Source: Devosia naphthalenivorans (lineage in GTDB: Bacteria > Pseudomonadota > Alphaproteobacteria > Rhizobiales > Devosiaceae). From it: a stretch of DNA of 64,000 nucleotides. A program made the position numbers and the translations under genes. Each line of letters starts with the position of its first letter. The first letter of the stretch is position 1. A model generated the notes under the pieces. That model saw nothing but the letters and a program-made list of their open reading frames with translations, was not told the origin of the DNA and did no database searches. The stretch is from positions 62,001-126,000 of the forward strand of contig NZ_PYVW01000013.1 of the NCBI RefSeq assembly GCF_003056355.1. The letters are read 5' to 3'. Positions 52,186-61,128 of this stretch are shown here, in pieces.

Positions 52186-52490
52186 CAGGCTTTTGTCACG
52201 ATCACTTCGGCATAGGTCGAGGGTCAGCAGTGTGCGTTGGTCGCCGCATTGGAGCTTTCCATCAGCACGATCATGTCTCGGTCCAGATCGGTACGACAGC
52301 CTCGTCGAGGTGGACGAAAGCCTGGTGCACCGGACCATAGTAGGTCCGGAACACCTCGATAAAATGGGTGGCGGAGCGATATCGGAAGTTGAACCTGCGC
52401 TCGATGAGCTCGACCGTATGAATGGAAAGGGCAATCCTATCCATCAACTCACATCTCGATTTCGTCGACCCCGAGCATTGATCGGCGCAC
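52186..52490 (-). pseudogene. Decayed SAM-dependent methyltransferase C-terminal relic
   Basis: Reverse-strand translation gives RSATHFIEVFRTYYGPVHQAFVHLDE (about 52311-52388), the C-terminal signature of UbiE-like methyltransferases of alphaproteobacteria (usually FFRTYYGPxxKAFAALD). In the next frame it continues as DLDRDMIVLMESSNAAT, an in-frame stop, then PSTYAEVIVTKA and the final stop. Thus at least one frameshift and one nonsense change separate it from an intact gene, and the N-terminal two-thirds are gone. It abuts the sit promoter. Confidence 0.7.
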
Positions 52491-52494
52491 ACTT

Positions 52495-52519
52495 GCTATT
52501 GCGAATGATTTGCAATAGC
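52495..52519. promoter_or_regulatory. Fur/Mur-like metalloregulator box of sitABCD
   Basis: GCTATTGC-GAATGATTT-GCAATAGC is a 25-bp palindrome with just one mismatched pair outside the centre. It overlaps the sitA promoter region, 28 bp upstream of the start. It fits the Fur/Mur sites that repress sitABCD under manganese or iron sufficiency in rhizobia. Confidence 0.78.
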
Positions 52520-52546
52520 CTTCAAGCACTGTTGTCGGAGTGTTTG

Positions 52547-53437
52547 ATGCAACGTCGTCTGTTGACCGCCCTTGCCGTTTCCATCCTCCTCGCAACGAGC
52601 CTGCCCAGTGCCGCCCAGGAGCGTCTCAAAGCGGTTACCAGCTTCACCATTCTGGCCGATATGGCGCGCAATGTTGCGGGCGATGCGGCCGATGTCGTTT
52701 CGGTCACCAAGCCGGGCGCCGAAATTCATAATTACCAGCCCACCCCTGGCGATCTGATCGCGGCGCAGGGCGCTGATCTTGTGCTGTGGAACGGGCTGAA
52801 CCTGGAACAATGGTTCGAGCAGTTCCTGGGCAATCTCGGCGATGTGCCGGCCGCAGTGCTGACCGAAGGCATCGAGCCGATCGGCATTGGCGAGGGTCCT
52901 TATGAAGGCAGGCCCAATCCCCATGCCTGGATGTCGCCGACCGATGCGTTGATCTATGTCGAGAACATCCGCAAGGCGTTCGTCGCCGCCGACCCGGCCA
53001 ACGAAGTCACCTACAATGCCAATGCCAAGGCCTATTCCGAGCAGATCACGGCGGCCGTCGCACCCATTCGCGTTGCCATCGAGGCGATCCCCGAGGAGCG
53101 CCGCTGGCTGGCAACATCCGAAGGCGCCTTCAGCTATCTGGCGCGCGACTTTGGCCTCAAGGAGCTTTACCTCTGGCCCATCAACGCCGACCAGCAGGGC
53201 ACGCCCCAGCAGGTGCGGCTGGTGATAGACTCCGTGCGGGAAAACGATGTGCCCGCGATCTTTTCGGAGTCCACCATTTCTCCCAAGCCCGCCGAGCAGG
53301 TGGCGCGCGAAACCGGCATCAAATATGGCGGCGTGCTTTACGTGGATTCTCTGTCCGAAGCGGACGGTCCCGTGCCGACCTATCTCGACCTGCTTTCGGT
53401 CACCGCTACCACCATTGTCGAGGGGTTGACCGAATGA
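52547..53437 (+). CDS. sitA: Manganese/iron ABC transporter substrate-binding protein
   Basis: A 296-residue SBP of the SitA/MntA cluster A-1 family. The signal peptide starts [20 protein letters not shown] and is cleaved near SAAQ. The metal-site pattern is seen with His in [13 protein letters not shown], His in [19 protein letters not shown], Glu in [11 protein letters not shown] and the Asp near [11 protein letters not shown]. The pattern fits Mn/Fe rather than Zn binding (no His-rich loop). GGAG lies 7 bp before ATG 52547. First gene of sitABCD. Confidence 0.93.
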   Translation: MQRRLLTALAVSILLATSLPSAAQERLKAVTSFTILADMARNVAGDAADVVSVTKPGAEIHNYQPTPGDLIAAQGADLVLWNGLNLEQWFEQFLGNLGDVPAAVLTEGIEPIGIGEGPYEGRPNPHAWMSPTDALIYVENIRKAFVAADPANEVTYNANAKAYSEQITAAVAPIRVAIEAIPEERRWLATSEGAFSYLARDFGLKELYLWPINADQQGTPQQVRLVIDSVRENDVPAIFSESTISPKPAEQVARETGIKYGGVLYVDSLSEADGPVPTYLDLLSVTATTIVEGLTE

Positions 53438-54312
53438 ACGACGCCACCGCGCCGGGCCTAGCTGTCAGCGACATCACCGTGGCCTATCGCAATGGCACCA
53501 CAGCCATAAAGCACGCCAGCTTCACCATCCCGCGCGGCTCGATTACTGCGCTGGTGGGCGTCAATGGTTCGGGCAAATCCACCCTGTTCAAGGCCATCAT
53601 GGGTTTTGTGCCGCTGGCGGGTGGATCGGTCGATATCCTGGGCGTGCCGGGCCGCCAAGCGCTCAAGCGCAACCTCGTCGCCTATGTGCCACAGTCGGAA
53701 GACGTGGACTGGAATTTCCCCGTTTTGGTGGAAGACGTGGTGATGATGGGGCGCTATGGCCATATGGGCCTGCTGCGCCGGCCCAAACCGATTGACCACC
53801 AGATGGTCACCTCCGCCCTGGAGCGGGTGGACCTCGTCCCGTTCCGCCACCGCCAGATCGGCGAACTCTCGGGGGGCCAGAAAAAGCGCGTGTTCCTCGC
53901 TCGGGCTCTCGCGCAGCAAAGCGAAGTGATCCTGCTCGATGAGCCGTTTACCGGCGTCGACGTCAAGACCGAGGATTCCATCGTTGCCCTGCTGCGCACC
54001 CTGCGCGACGAGGGCAAGGTGATGCTCGTTTCCACCCATAATCTGGGCTCGGTCCCCGAGTTCTGCGACCGCACCGTGCTGGTCAAGGGCACGGTGCTGG
54101 CCTCCGGCCCCACCAGCGAGATCTTCACCCGTGAGCGGCTGGAGGAAACCTTTGGCGGCGCACTGCGCCATTTCGTGCTGGCCGGCGCGGGCCTGCATGA
54201 TGACGACGATCCGCGGCACCTCACGGTGCTGACCGATGATGAACGCCCGCTCGTCATGTATGGCGAAAAAGGCAAGATGAGCACCAAGCAGTCGGACCCG
54301 GTCGAAAAATGA
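53434..54312 (+). CDS. sitB: Manganese/iron ABC transporter ATP-binding protein
   Basis: A 292-residue ATPase. Walker A is [16 protein letters not shown], the signature is [18 protein letters not shown], Walker B is [12 protein letters not shown]. The motif [20 protein letters not shown] is characteristic of the SitB/MntB group. Overlaps sitA and sitC by 4 bp each. Confidence 0.94.
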   Translation: MNDATAPGLAVSDITVAYRNGTTAIKHASFTIPRGSITALVGVNGSGKSTLFKAIMGFVPLAGGSVDILGVPGRQALKRNLVAYVPQSEDVDWNFPVLVEDVVMMGRYGHMGLLRRPKPIDHQMVTSALERVDLVPFRHRQIGELSGGQKKRVFLARALAQQSEVILLDEPFTGVDVKTEDSIVALLRTLRDEGKVMLVSTHNLGSVPEFCDRTVLVKGTVLASGPTSEIFTRERLEETFGGALRHFVLAGAGLHDDDDPRHLTVLTDDERPLVMYGEKGKMSTKQSDPVEK

Positions 54313-55163
54313 TCGAAACCCTGGCTCTGCCGTTCAGCTACAATTACATGATCAACGCCATGTGGGTTTCGGCCCTGGTCGGCGGCGTCTGCGCCTTCCT
54401 ATCCGCCTACCTCATGCTCAAGGGCTGGTCGCTGATCGGGGATGCGCTCAGCCACTCCATCGTGCCCGGCGTTGCCGGCGCCTATATGCTGGGCCTGCCG
54501 TTTTCGGTCGGCGCCTTCTTTTCCGGCGGGCTGGCGGCCGTGGCCATGCTGTTCCTCACCCAGCGCACCAAGCTCAAGGAAGATGCGGTGATCGGGCTGA
54601 TCTTCACGGCGTTCTTTGGCCTGGGCCTGTTCATGATTTCGCTTTCGCCCACTTCGGTGAACATTCAGACCATCGTCATGGGCAATATCCTGGCGGTCAC
54701 GCCGGAAGACACGATCCAGCTGGTCATCATCTCGGTCGTGACGCTCGCCGTCATGCTGGTGATCTGGAAGGATCTGATAGTCACCTTCTTCGATGAATCC
54801 CACGCGCGCTCCATCGGGCTCAATCCGCCGCTGCTGCGGGTGATCTTCTTCACGCTGCTGGCGGCCTGTACCGTCGCCGCCATGCAGACCGTGGGCGCCT
54901 TCCTCGTCATCGCCATGGTGGTGACCCCCGGCGCCACGGCGTATCTTTTGACCGACCGCTTCCCGCGCCTGATCCTCATCGCAATTGCCGTTGGCACATT
55001 GTCCTCGCTGGTCGGCGCTTATGTCAGCTTCTTTCTCGATGGCGCGACCGGTGGCGTTATCGTCGTGCTGCAGACCATCATTTTCCTGCTGGCCTTCGTT
55101 TTCGCTCCCAAGCACGGCATCCTCGCGGCCCGCCGCCGCGCCGCGCGGGAGTTCGCCGCATGA
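54309..55163 (+). CDS. sitC: Manganese/iron ABC transporter permease (1)
   Basis: A 284-residue ABC-3 family permease with about 8 membrane helices. The family segment [20 protein letters not shown] and the loop [18 protein letters not shown] are visible. Overlaps sitB and sitD by 4 bp, so the operon is translationally coupled. Confidence 0.93.
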   Translation: MIETLALPFSYNYMINAMWVSALVGGVCAFLSAYLMLKGWSLIGDALSHSIVPGVAGAYMLGLPFSVGAFFSGGLAAVAMLFLTQRTKLKEDAVIGLIFTAFFGLGLFMISLSPTSVNIQTIVMGNILAVTPEDTIQLVIISVVTLAVMLVIWKDLIVTFFDESHARSIGLNPPLLRVIFFTLLAACTVAAMQTVGAFLVIAMVVTPGATAYLLTDRFPRLILIAIAVGTLSSLVGAYVSFFLDGATGGVIVVLQTIIFLLAFVFAPKHGILAARRRAAREFAA

Positions 55164-56002
55164 GCGAGTTCTTCACTTACGCCCTCTGGCCGTTCCAGTT
55201 CCCGTTCATGACCAACGCCATGCTGATCGCCGTCATGGTGGCGATCCCTACGGCTTTGCTGTCGTGCTTCCTCGTGCTCAAGGGCTGGTCGCTGATGGGC
55301 GACGCCATTTCCCATGCCGTCCTGCCCGGCGTGGTGCTGGCTTATATCGCGGGCTTGCCGCTGGGCATCGGGGCATTCGCTGCCGGGATGGGATGTGCGC
55401 TGTCGGTGGGGTTCCTCAAGGAAAACAGCCGCATCAAGGAAGATACCGTGATGGGCGTGGTCTTTGCCGGGCTGTTTGGCCTGGGTATCGTGCTCTACAC
55501 CTCCATCCAGACCGATGTGCATCTCGATCATATCCTGTTCGGCGACATTCTCGGCGTCGGCGCGGACGATCTGCTGCAGACCGGCATCATCGCGCTCGTG
55601 GTGACCGCCATCGTCCTCGCCAAATGGCGCGATCTGCTGCTCTTCACCTTCGATCCGCAACAGGCGGGCGCCATCGGCCTGCCGGTGCGCTGGCTGCATT
55701 ACGGCCTGCTCACTCTGCTATCGCTCACCATAGTCGCAGCGCTGACCGCCGTCGGCATCGTGCTGGTCATCGCGCTGCTGGTCGCCCCCGGCGCCATAGC
55801 CTACCTAATCTCCAAGCGCTTCGGCCCGATGATGGTCATCGCCACCGCCGTCTCGGTGCTGAGTTCGCTTCTGGGCATCTATCTCAGCTTCTTCATCGAT
55901 TCTGCCCCGGCACCCACCATAGTCCTGCTGATGAGCGCGACGTTCGTGGTGACGTTCATCGTGACCACGCGTCGGCCAGCGCTTTCTCCCCTCGCTTCTT
56001 GA
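55160..56002 (+). CDS. sitD: Manganese/iron ABC transporter permease (2)
   Basis: A 280-residue ABC-3 permease and paralogue of sitC (LVLKGWSLMGDAISHAVLPG; PQQAGAIGLPVRWLHYGLLT). About 8 membrane segments. Completes the sitABCD high-affinity Mn2+/Fe2+ importer. A C/G-rich inverted sequence at its end (about 55987-56012) may serve as a terminator. Confidence 0.93.
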   Translation: MSEFFTYALWPFQFPFMTNAMLIAVMVAIPTALLSCFLVLKGWSLMGDAISHAVLPGVVLAYIAGLPLGIGAFAAGMGCALSVGFLKENSRIKEDTVMGVVFAGLFGLGIVLYTSIQTDVHLDHILFGDILGVGADDLLQTGIIALVVTAIVLAKWRDLLLFTFDPQQAGAIGLPVRWLHYGLLTLLSLTIVAALTAVGIVLVIALLVAPGAIAYLISKRFGPMMVIATAVSVLSSLLGIYLSFFIDSAPAPTIVLLMSATFVVTFIVTTRRPALSPLAS

Positions 56003-56123
56003 GGGGGAGGGGACGATAGAGCGGCGAGTTCCATTCATGGGCCAGGCCACCCGTGACAGACTTAACCCGCTTATCCCCCTCCTTCACCCGGGCCCTAGTG
56101 TTCTCCCCCAAAGGAGATCACCC

Positions 56124-57155
56124 ATGGATCACACCCCTCGCCTGTCGCTGCCTTTCATCATGCCCTCACAGGCGCAGAAGCACATCACGCACAACGAAGC
56201 CATCCAGGCGCTCGACGCCCTCGTGCAACCGGTCATCGAGAGCCGCGCCATCACCACGCCACCAGCAACGCCGCTTGCCGGCGAAGCCTATCTCGTGCCG
56301 GCAGGAGCATCGGGAAGCTGGGCCGGGCACACCAATGAGATCGCCAGCTTCCAGTCCGGCGCGTGGCATTTTCTCGAGCCAGCTTCCGGCTGGCAGGCGT
56401 TCGATCGCTCCGACAGGACCCTGCTGGTGTTCGATGGCAGCAACTGGCTGCCGCTGGCGTCGCTTGGCGCAGGCCTTCCCTCGTTCGGCGTGAACACCAC
56501 AGCCGACAGCACCAACCGGCTTGCGATCGCCGGCCCTGCGACGCTGCTGACCCATGACGGCGCCGGCCATCAGCTCAAGCTCAACAAGGCCGCCGCCGGC
56601 GACACGGGGAGCCTGCTGTTCCAGACCGGCTATTCAGGTCACGCCGAAATGGGCCTGATGGGCGACAATCAATGGCGCATCAAGATCAGTCCCGACGGAG
56701 CCAGTTGGACGGACGCGCTGACGATCGATGCCACCATCGGCACGCGCGTCGCCACCGGATTGCGGCCGGCCACGGACAACACGATCTCCCTTGGCGCTGC
56801 CGACGCGCGCTGGTCGTCCATCTGGTCCGCCACCGGCACGATCCAGACCTCCGACGCGCGCGAGAAAACCGACATCGCGCCGAGTGATCTCGGCCTCGGC
56901 TTCATCCTGGCGCTCCGCCCGGTGCAATATCGCTATCGCGATGGCAGCCGCACTCACCATGGCCTGCTGGCGCAGGCCGTCGCCACGGCGCTGGCCGGCC
57001 GCGACTTTGCCGGGCATGTGCTGGCCGACCCCTCGGACCCCAATAGCGCGCAGGGCCTGCGCTATGATGCCTTCATCGCGCCACTGATCGCGGCGGTACA
57101 GGAGCTGACCAGCCGTTTGAAACGTCTGGAGGCATGGCACACCAGCCAGAGCTAG
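56124..57155 (+). CDS. DUF2793 and S74-chaperone phage tail-like protein
   Basis: A 343-residue protein. Residues 5-100 are DUF2793 (SLPFIMPSQAQKHITHNEAI, then GEAYLVPAGASGSWAGHTNE), common in alphaproteobacterial phage and gene-transfer-agent tail proteins. A beta-rich stem follows (about 115-240). The C-terminal region has the S74/intramolecular chaperone start TIQTSDAREKTDI, where self-cleavage usually occurs at the Ser, and YRDGSRTHHGLLAQAVAT. No other phage gene is adjacent. An AAGGAGAT ribosome binding site precedes the ATG. A lone tail-fibre-like gene: prophage remnant or GTA accessory. Confidence 0.8.
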   Translation: MDHTPRLSLPFIMPSQAQKHITHNEAIQALDALVQPVIESRAITTPPATPLAGEAYLVPAGASGSWAGHTNEIASFQSGAWHFLEPASGWQAFDRSDRTLLVFDGSNWLPLASLGAGLPSFGVNTTADSTNRLAIAGPATLLTHDGAGHQLKLNKAAAGDTGSLLFQTGYSGHAEMGLMGDNQWRIKISPDGASWTDALTIDATIGTRVATGLRPATDNTISLGAADARWSSIWSATGTIQTSDAREKTDIAPSDLGLGFILALRPVQYRYRDGSRTHHGLLAQAVATALAGRDFAGHVLADPSDPNSAQGLRYDAFIAPLIAAVQELTSRLKRLEAWHTSQS

Positions 57156-57736
57156 GTGCGCAAGCCGTCCAGCATGGCGGCAACAGCGGTTTGGAATTCG
57201 GGTTGCTGATCGGGTTCGGCCAGTGCGGCCCGGTCAAACAGGGCGCCGAAAAGTTGTGCCAGCGGCAACACCGGCAATCGGCGGATGACCCCGGCATCCA
57301 TGGCATCTCGCAAGCCGCAGACCAGCGTTTCCAGCCCGTGGCGAGCATCGATTTCATCGAGCGTGGTGCGGCCCAGCACGGCAGGAGCGTCAATGAGCAG
57401 GATGCGCCGACGCCCTGCATCGCGCATGGCCGCAAAGAATGCCTCGCTGCCAGCCAGCAGCGCGGCAACGGGATCGCTGGGCATGGCTCCGCCCGCGGCC
57501 TCGATCCCTGCAGCGACAGCGGCATGTTCCTGTTCGACGACCGCCGCGAACAGCGCGGTCTTGTCGGCAAAGTGGTGATAGAGCGCGCCGCGTGTAAGCC
57601 CGGCTGCGGCGGCGATTTCGGGCGTTCCGGTGTCCGCGAACCCACGTTCGGCAAACAGCGCTCGCGCTGCCGCTATAAGCTGCGCCCGCGTTTCGGCGCG
57701 CCGGTCTGCCTGGGTGCGTCGCTTTTCTGTTTGCAT
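57152..57736 (-). CDS. TetR-family transcriptional regulator
   Basis: A 194-residue TetR repressor: [20 protein letters not shown], then [20 protein letters not shown] (HTH, about residues 40-60). The C-terminal effector domain is typical for small TetR regulators. Its start overlaps one of two palindromic operators, and it is divergent from the VOC-family gene it likely represses. Converges with the S74 protein gene. Confidence 0.92.
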   Translation of the reverse strand: MQTEKRRTQADRRAETRAQLIAAARALFAERGFADTGTPEIAAAAGLTRGALYHHFADKTALFAAVVEQEHAAVAAGIEAAGGAMPSDPVAALLAGSEAFFAAMRDAGRRRILLIDAPAVLGRTTLDEIDARHGLETLVCGLRDAMDAGVIRRLPVLPLAQLFGALFDRAALAEPDQQPEFQTAVAAMLDGLRT

Positions 57737-57781
57737 ACATACTGCCTGTATGTTACCGCTCTACATACAGGCAGTATGTAT
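57735..57781. promoter_or_regulatory. Paired TetR operators
   Basis: Two copies of ACATAC-N5-GTATGT: 57737-57753 and 57763-57779. The two are part of perfect 19-bp inverted arms (57735-57753 with 57763-57781) around a 9-bp centre. The first overlaps the TetR start codon, as expected for autorepression. Confidence 0.85.
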
Positions 57782-57812
57782 CTTCAACTCGGTCCATCGC
57801 AAGGTGTTTCCC

Positions 57813-58220
57813 ATGCACACACAGAGCTTTTATCCCCTGATCCAGGTTCCCGACGTTGAATCGGCCGCCCAATTCTACGAGCAGCATTTTGGTTTCTCGC
57901 GCATCTTTTCCAGCGATTGGTATGTCCAGTTGCGGGCTGTCGCGGAGGCGCCGTTCGAGCTGGCCCTGATCACCCAGCATCACGAGACCATCCCGGCGGC
58001 CGGGCGCGGGCCCAGCCGCAATGTGGTGCTGTCGTTTTATGTCGAGGATGCCGCAAGCGAACAGGCGCGGCTTGCGGCCGCCGGTGTCCCCATCGTCCAG
58101 CCGCTCAAGGACGAGGTGTTCGGCCAGCGTCATTTCATTGCGGCCGATCCCAATGGAATCCTGATCGACATCATCACGCCCATCGCGCCCGACCCGGAAT
58201 GGCTCAAGGCCAATAGCTGA
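57813..58220 (+). CDS. VOC (glyoxalase/bleomycin resistance) family protein
   Basis: A 135-residue vicinal-oxygen-chelate fold protein with paired beta-alpha-beta-beta modules: [20 protein letters not shown] in the first and [20 protein letters not shown] in the second, ending [20 protein letters not shown]. The start is ATG 57813 with AAGGTG upstream. Divergent from and probably repressed by the TetR protein. Substrate unknown; such pairs often handle a reactive compound or antibiotic. Confidence 0.9.
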   Translation: MHTQSFYPLIQVPDVESAAQFYEQHFGFSRIFSSDWYVQLRAVAEAPFELALITQHHETIPAAGRGPSRNVVLSFYVEDAASEQARLAAAGVPIVQPLKDEVFGQRHFIAADPNGILIDIITPIAPDPEWLKANS

Positions 58221-58269
58221 ATACACTGAGCCCTCTACCCTTGGCGCCTGCGCCGCGCTATGGACGCGC

Positions 58270-59454
58270 ATGGCATTTGACATCGCACAGGCTGATCCAG
58301 GGATCGCCGCCAGCACCCCTGCCTTGCTCGATCCGGCATTGGCGCTGCGGCGCATTCCGCTGGGGCCGGAACTGGAACGGCCGGCCTCGTTTTGCGAGCG
58401 ATTCGACGATAGCGCGGTGTTTTATGACGTGTTCCGCGACCACAGCGGGCGGCACGTCTACCTGATCGGCCCCATGGCGCTGAACCTGGAGCCGCTGCTC
58501 GATGGTCTTGTCATCACTGGTCACCCCTCAGGCAAGTCCGTCAAGCCGCGCATCCACCATGGGGTGCAGGCCGAAATCCTGCGCGTGACGCTGCCCAGGG
58601 GGGATACGGAGCTCAGTTTCCCCTTCGGCGAGCAGCAGTTCCGCCTCCCCATCCAGCCCAACCAGAGCCGGCATTTCCGTCGCGACCGGGTGATCTTCAC
58701 CATCAACAAGGACAACGACCTCGCCTGGATCGCCGACTGGGCGCGATTCTATGTGCGCGAGCATGGCGCAACTGCCGCCGTGGTCTATGACAATGGATCG
58801 ACCAGCTACAACCTCGATGACCTGCGGCAGACGCTGGCGCAGGTGGAGGGGCTGGCGAAGTTTCTCGTCATTCCATGGCCCTACAAGTTCGGGTCGATGG
58901 ACGATTTATTCGAGGGCCACCGGTTCGGCGGCAATTGGGGCATGTTCGCCCAGCCGCCCAAGTTCACCCAGTTCTTCCGCAAATATGCCATGCAGGCCCG
59001 TTCCATCCTGAACGTCGACATCGACGAGTTCGTGATGTCGCCGTTCCGCAAGTCGGTGTTCAAGGCGGTGGAGCGCACCCCGTTCGGGCTGCTGCGCTTC
59101 AATCGCGTCTGGGTGCTCAATGCCCGCACCGAAACAGGCCCGCCGCGCCATTGGCATTTCTTTATTCGCAAGAAGGGAATCGCCGCCCGTGACCGAGGCA
59201 AGAAATGGGCTCTGGCGCCGGGCCGTTCTTTCTTCGCCAGCTGGCGAGCCCAGCCCTGGACGCACTTCGTCAAAGGCTGGCTCAATCTCTCCGGTTCGTC
59301 GGCGGAGTTTTATGGCTATCATTTCATTGGCGTTTCCCGCTCATGGTACTGGGACCGCACTGAAAACATCGCCTTCGATCCCAAGCTCCACGTCAAGGAC
59401 CAGTTGATGCTCGACACTTTCGCCGATGTCTTCGGCACGGATCGCAAGCGGTGA
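58270..59454 (+). CDS. Glycosyltransferase, GT-A type (GT92/GT2-like)
   Basis: A 394-residue protein. The N-terminal 125 residues have no clear family. The GT-A-like core begins RRDRVIFTINKDNDLAWIAD, with ARFYVREHGATAAVVYDNGS, and holds a DxD-type metal motif in ILNVDIDEFVMSP near residue 255. Similar layouts occur in DUF23/GT92-like transferases. Overlaps the next gene by 4 bp (GTGA). Likely makes surface or exopolysaccharide with the neighbours. Confidence 0.75.
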   Translation: MAFDIAQADPGIAASTPALLDPALALRRIPLGPELERPASFCERFDDSAVFYDVFRDHSGRHVYLIGPMALNLEPLLDGLVITGHPSGKSVKPRIHHGVQAEILRVTLPRGDTELSFPFGEQQFRLPIQPNQSRHFRRDRVIFTINKDNDLAWIADWARFYVREHGATAAVVYDNGSTSYNLDDLRQTLAQVEGLAKFLVIPWPYKFGSMDDLFEGHRFGGNWGMFAQPPKFTQFFRKYAMQARSILNVDIDEFVMSPFRKSVFKAVERTPFGLLRFNRVWVLNARTETGPPRHWHFFIRKKGIAARDRGKKWALAPGRSFFASWRAQPWTHFVKGWLNLSGSSAEFYGYHFIGVSRSWYWDRTENIAFDPKLHVKDQLMLDTFADVFGTDRKR

Positions 59455-60272
59455 GCCTGCCCACCATTGTCAGCTTCTGGCATGGGCCGATCAGCTGGCT
59501 CGAAGCCCTGTCCGTGCGCTCGTTCATCCGCCACGGGCACCGGGTGGAAATCTATGCCTATGAGCCCCTGGAGGGCCTGCCGGAAGGCGCCATCATCCGC
59601 GATGCCGCCCAAATCCTGCCCCGCGACCAGCTGGTGTTCTACAAGGGCCAGGGCACGCCCGGCGTATTCTCGGACCGCTTCCGGCTCTGCCTGCTCCAGC
59701 AGGGCAAGGGGCTTTATTCGGACCTCGACGTCTATTGCCTTCGCCCCTTCGCGGACCTGCCGCACTATGTGATGGGCTTCGAAACCGCCATTTCGGTCAA
59801 CAATGCCGTGCTACGCATTCCCCCCGGCGCGCCGCTGCTCGATGATCTATTGGGTGTCTTCGAGCGCCGTGGCCGCCCGCTGCTGGAACCGCACCTGCCG
59901 CTGGGCCGCCGTCTCGAAGTCGCCATACGCCGCGTATTCGGCGACCCCGTCGCACCCGAGCACATGCAGTTCGGCGCCACCGGCCCCTTTGCCCTGACGC
60001 ATTACGTCAAGCAGCGCGGACTTTTGCCGCAAGTGCTCCCCGCGCCGGTGTTCTACCCCATTCCCTATGAGGGCATTCCCGAGCTGATGCAGCCTGGCAG
60101 CAGCATCGACGCAGCGATCGGGCCCGCAACCCTCGCAGTTCACATCTGGCGCAGCCAGTTGACCCGCCGCGGTCGTGCCGGCATGCCGTTGCCGCCCGTG
60201 GGCAGTGCCCTTCACACCCTTTGCCAGCGCGAAGGAATTGCCCTGCCTAGCGCGCCAGCCGCAGCTTCTTGA
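59451..60272 (+). CDS. Glycosyltransferase (GT32-like, capsular polysaccharide type)
   Basis: A 273-residue GT-A protein starting at GTG 59451 (GTGA overlap). The pattern TIVSFWHGPISWLEALSVRS followed by SDRFRLCLLQQGKGLYSDLD (DxD in SDLDVYCLRPF) is that of GT32/capsular-type sugar transferases. Late features AVHIWRSQLTRRG and HTLCQREG fit. Converges with the GT8 gene, overlapping it by 26 bp. Confidence 0.78.
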   Translation: MSLPTIVSFWHGPISWLEALSVRSFIRHGHRVEIYAYEPLEGLPEGAIIRDAAQILPRDQLVFYKGQGTPGVFSDRFRLCLLQQGKGLYSDLDVYCLRPFADLPHYVMGFETAISVNNAVLRIPPGAPLLDDLLGVFERRGRPLLEPHLPLGRRLEVAIRRVFGDPVAPEHMQFGATGPFALTHYVKQRGLLPQVLPAPVFYPIPYEGIPELMQPGSSIDAAIGPATLAVHIWRSQLTRRGRAGMPLPPVGSALHTLCQREGIALPSAPAAAS

Positions 60273-61128
60273 GCCACCAGCGCTTCCAGCGGTGCCGGGC
60301 GAAGCGGTAAAACAACTCATTGGTCATCACGTGCCGGTAGAGCCGGGCGAAAGCCACGCTTTGCAGCATGCCCGACAGCACGCCCCACGGCTTTGCCTCG
60401 CCGGTATAGTGCAGAATTGCGGGATCGAGTCCCTCATGGGCATGGCGCGCATCGATGGTGTTCCAGCGCCAGGGCAGCACCAGCCAGTTATTGGCAAACA
60501 CCAGGTTCAGAAAATCCTGGTCATAATAGATGCGCTGCATGATGCCGTCTTTGAGCGCCTGTTCCATGCGGCCGATGATATCGGACGCGCGCCACTGCGC
60601 CACGTCGATCAGCACCATGCCGGCGTTGAAATACGGGTCGGCGATATCGAAGATATCGCGATTGCCCTTGAGGTCACGCCGCGCCGTGATGAAAGCCCCA
60701 ATGCTGTCGCGCACGGCGGCAATCGGCTTCCTCTCCATGTCGATATCGAACAGCTTTTCGATATTGTCGCGCACCAGCATGTCGCAATCGAGATAAAGCA
60801 CCCTGACGACGTCCGGCCCCACCAGCCGGTCGATCATCAGCCGGGCATAGACGATATTGCTCAGCCGCTTGTTCTCCGGCATGCGCCGCGCCACGCCCTG
60901 GAACAGGTCCGAGGCATCAAGGTCATACCAGCGCAACTCCACCGGAAACTCGGCCGTGATTGCCTCCAGATCCGCCCGATGCTCCGCCGTCAGCGTACGA
61001 TGGCACAGGTGAAACACCAGATCGCTCCGCCTGCGGGTAAACAGGCAAACCGAGCGCATGGTGGCATAGGCCGGCGCCCAGAAATTATCGTCAAAGGTCA
61101 GGGCGATGTGGATAGGCTGGCGGGTCAA
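60247..61128 (-). CDS. Glycosyltransferase family 8
   Basis: A 293-residue GT8 protein (HIALTFDDNFWAPAYATMRS; RVLYLDCDMLVRDNIEKLFD with the DxD; ILHYTGEAKPW giving the HxxGxxKPW motif). GT8 includes LPS galactosyl- and glucosyltransferases such as LgtC/RfaJ. Coupled to the O-antigen-ligase-like gene by a 4-bp overlap. Cytoplasmic side of the inner membrane. Confidence 0.93.
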   Translation of the reverse strand: MTRQPIHIALTFDDNFWAPAYATMRSVCLFTRRRSDLVFHLCHRTLTAEHRADLEAITAEFPVELRWYDLDASDLFQGVARRMPENKRLSNIVYARLMIDRLVGPDVVRVLYLDCDMLVRDNIEKLFDIDMERKPIAAVRDSIGAFITARRDLKGNRDIFDIADPYFNAGMVLIDVAQWRASDIIGRMEQALKDGIMQRIYYDQDFLNLVFANNWLVLPWRWNTIDARHAHEGLDPAILHYTGEAKPWGVLSGMLQSVAFARLYRHVMTNELFYRFARHRWKRWWLKKLRLAR

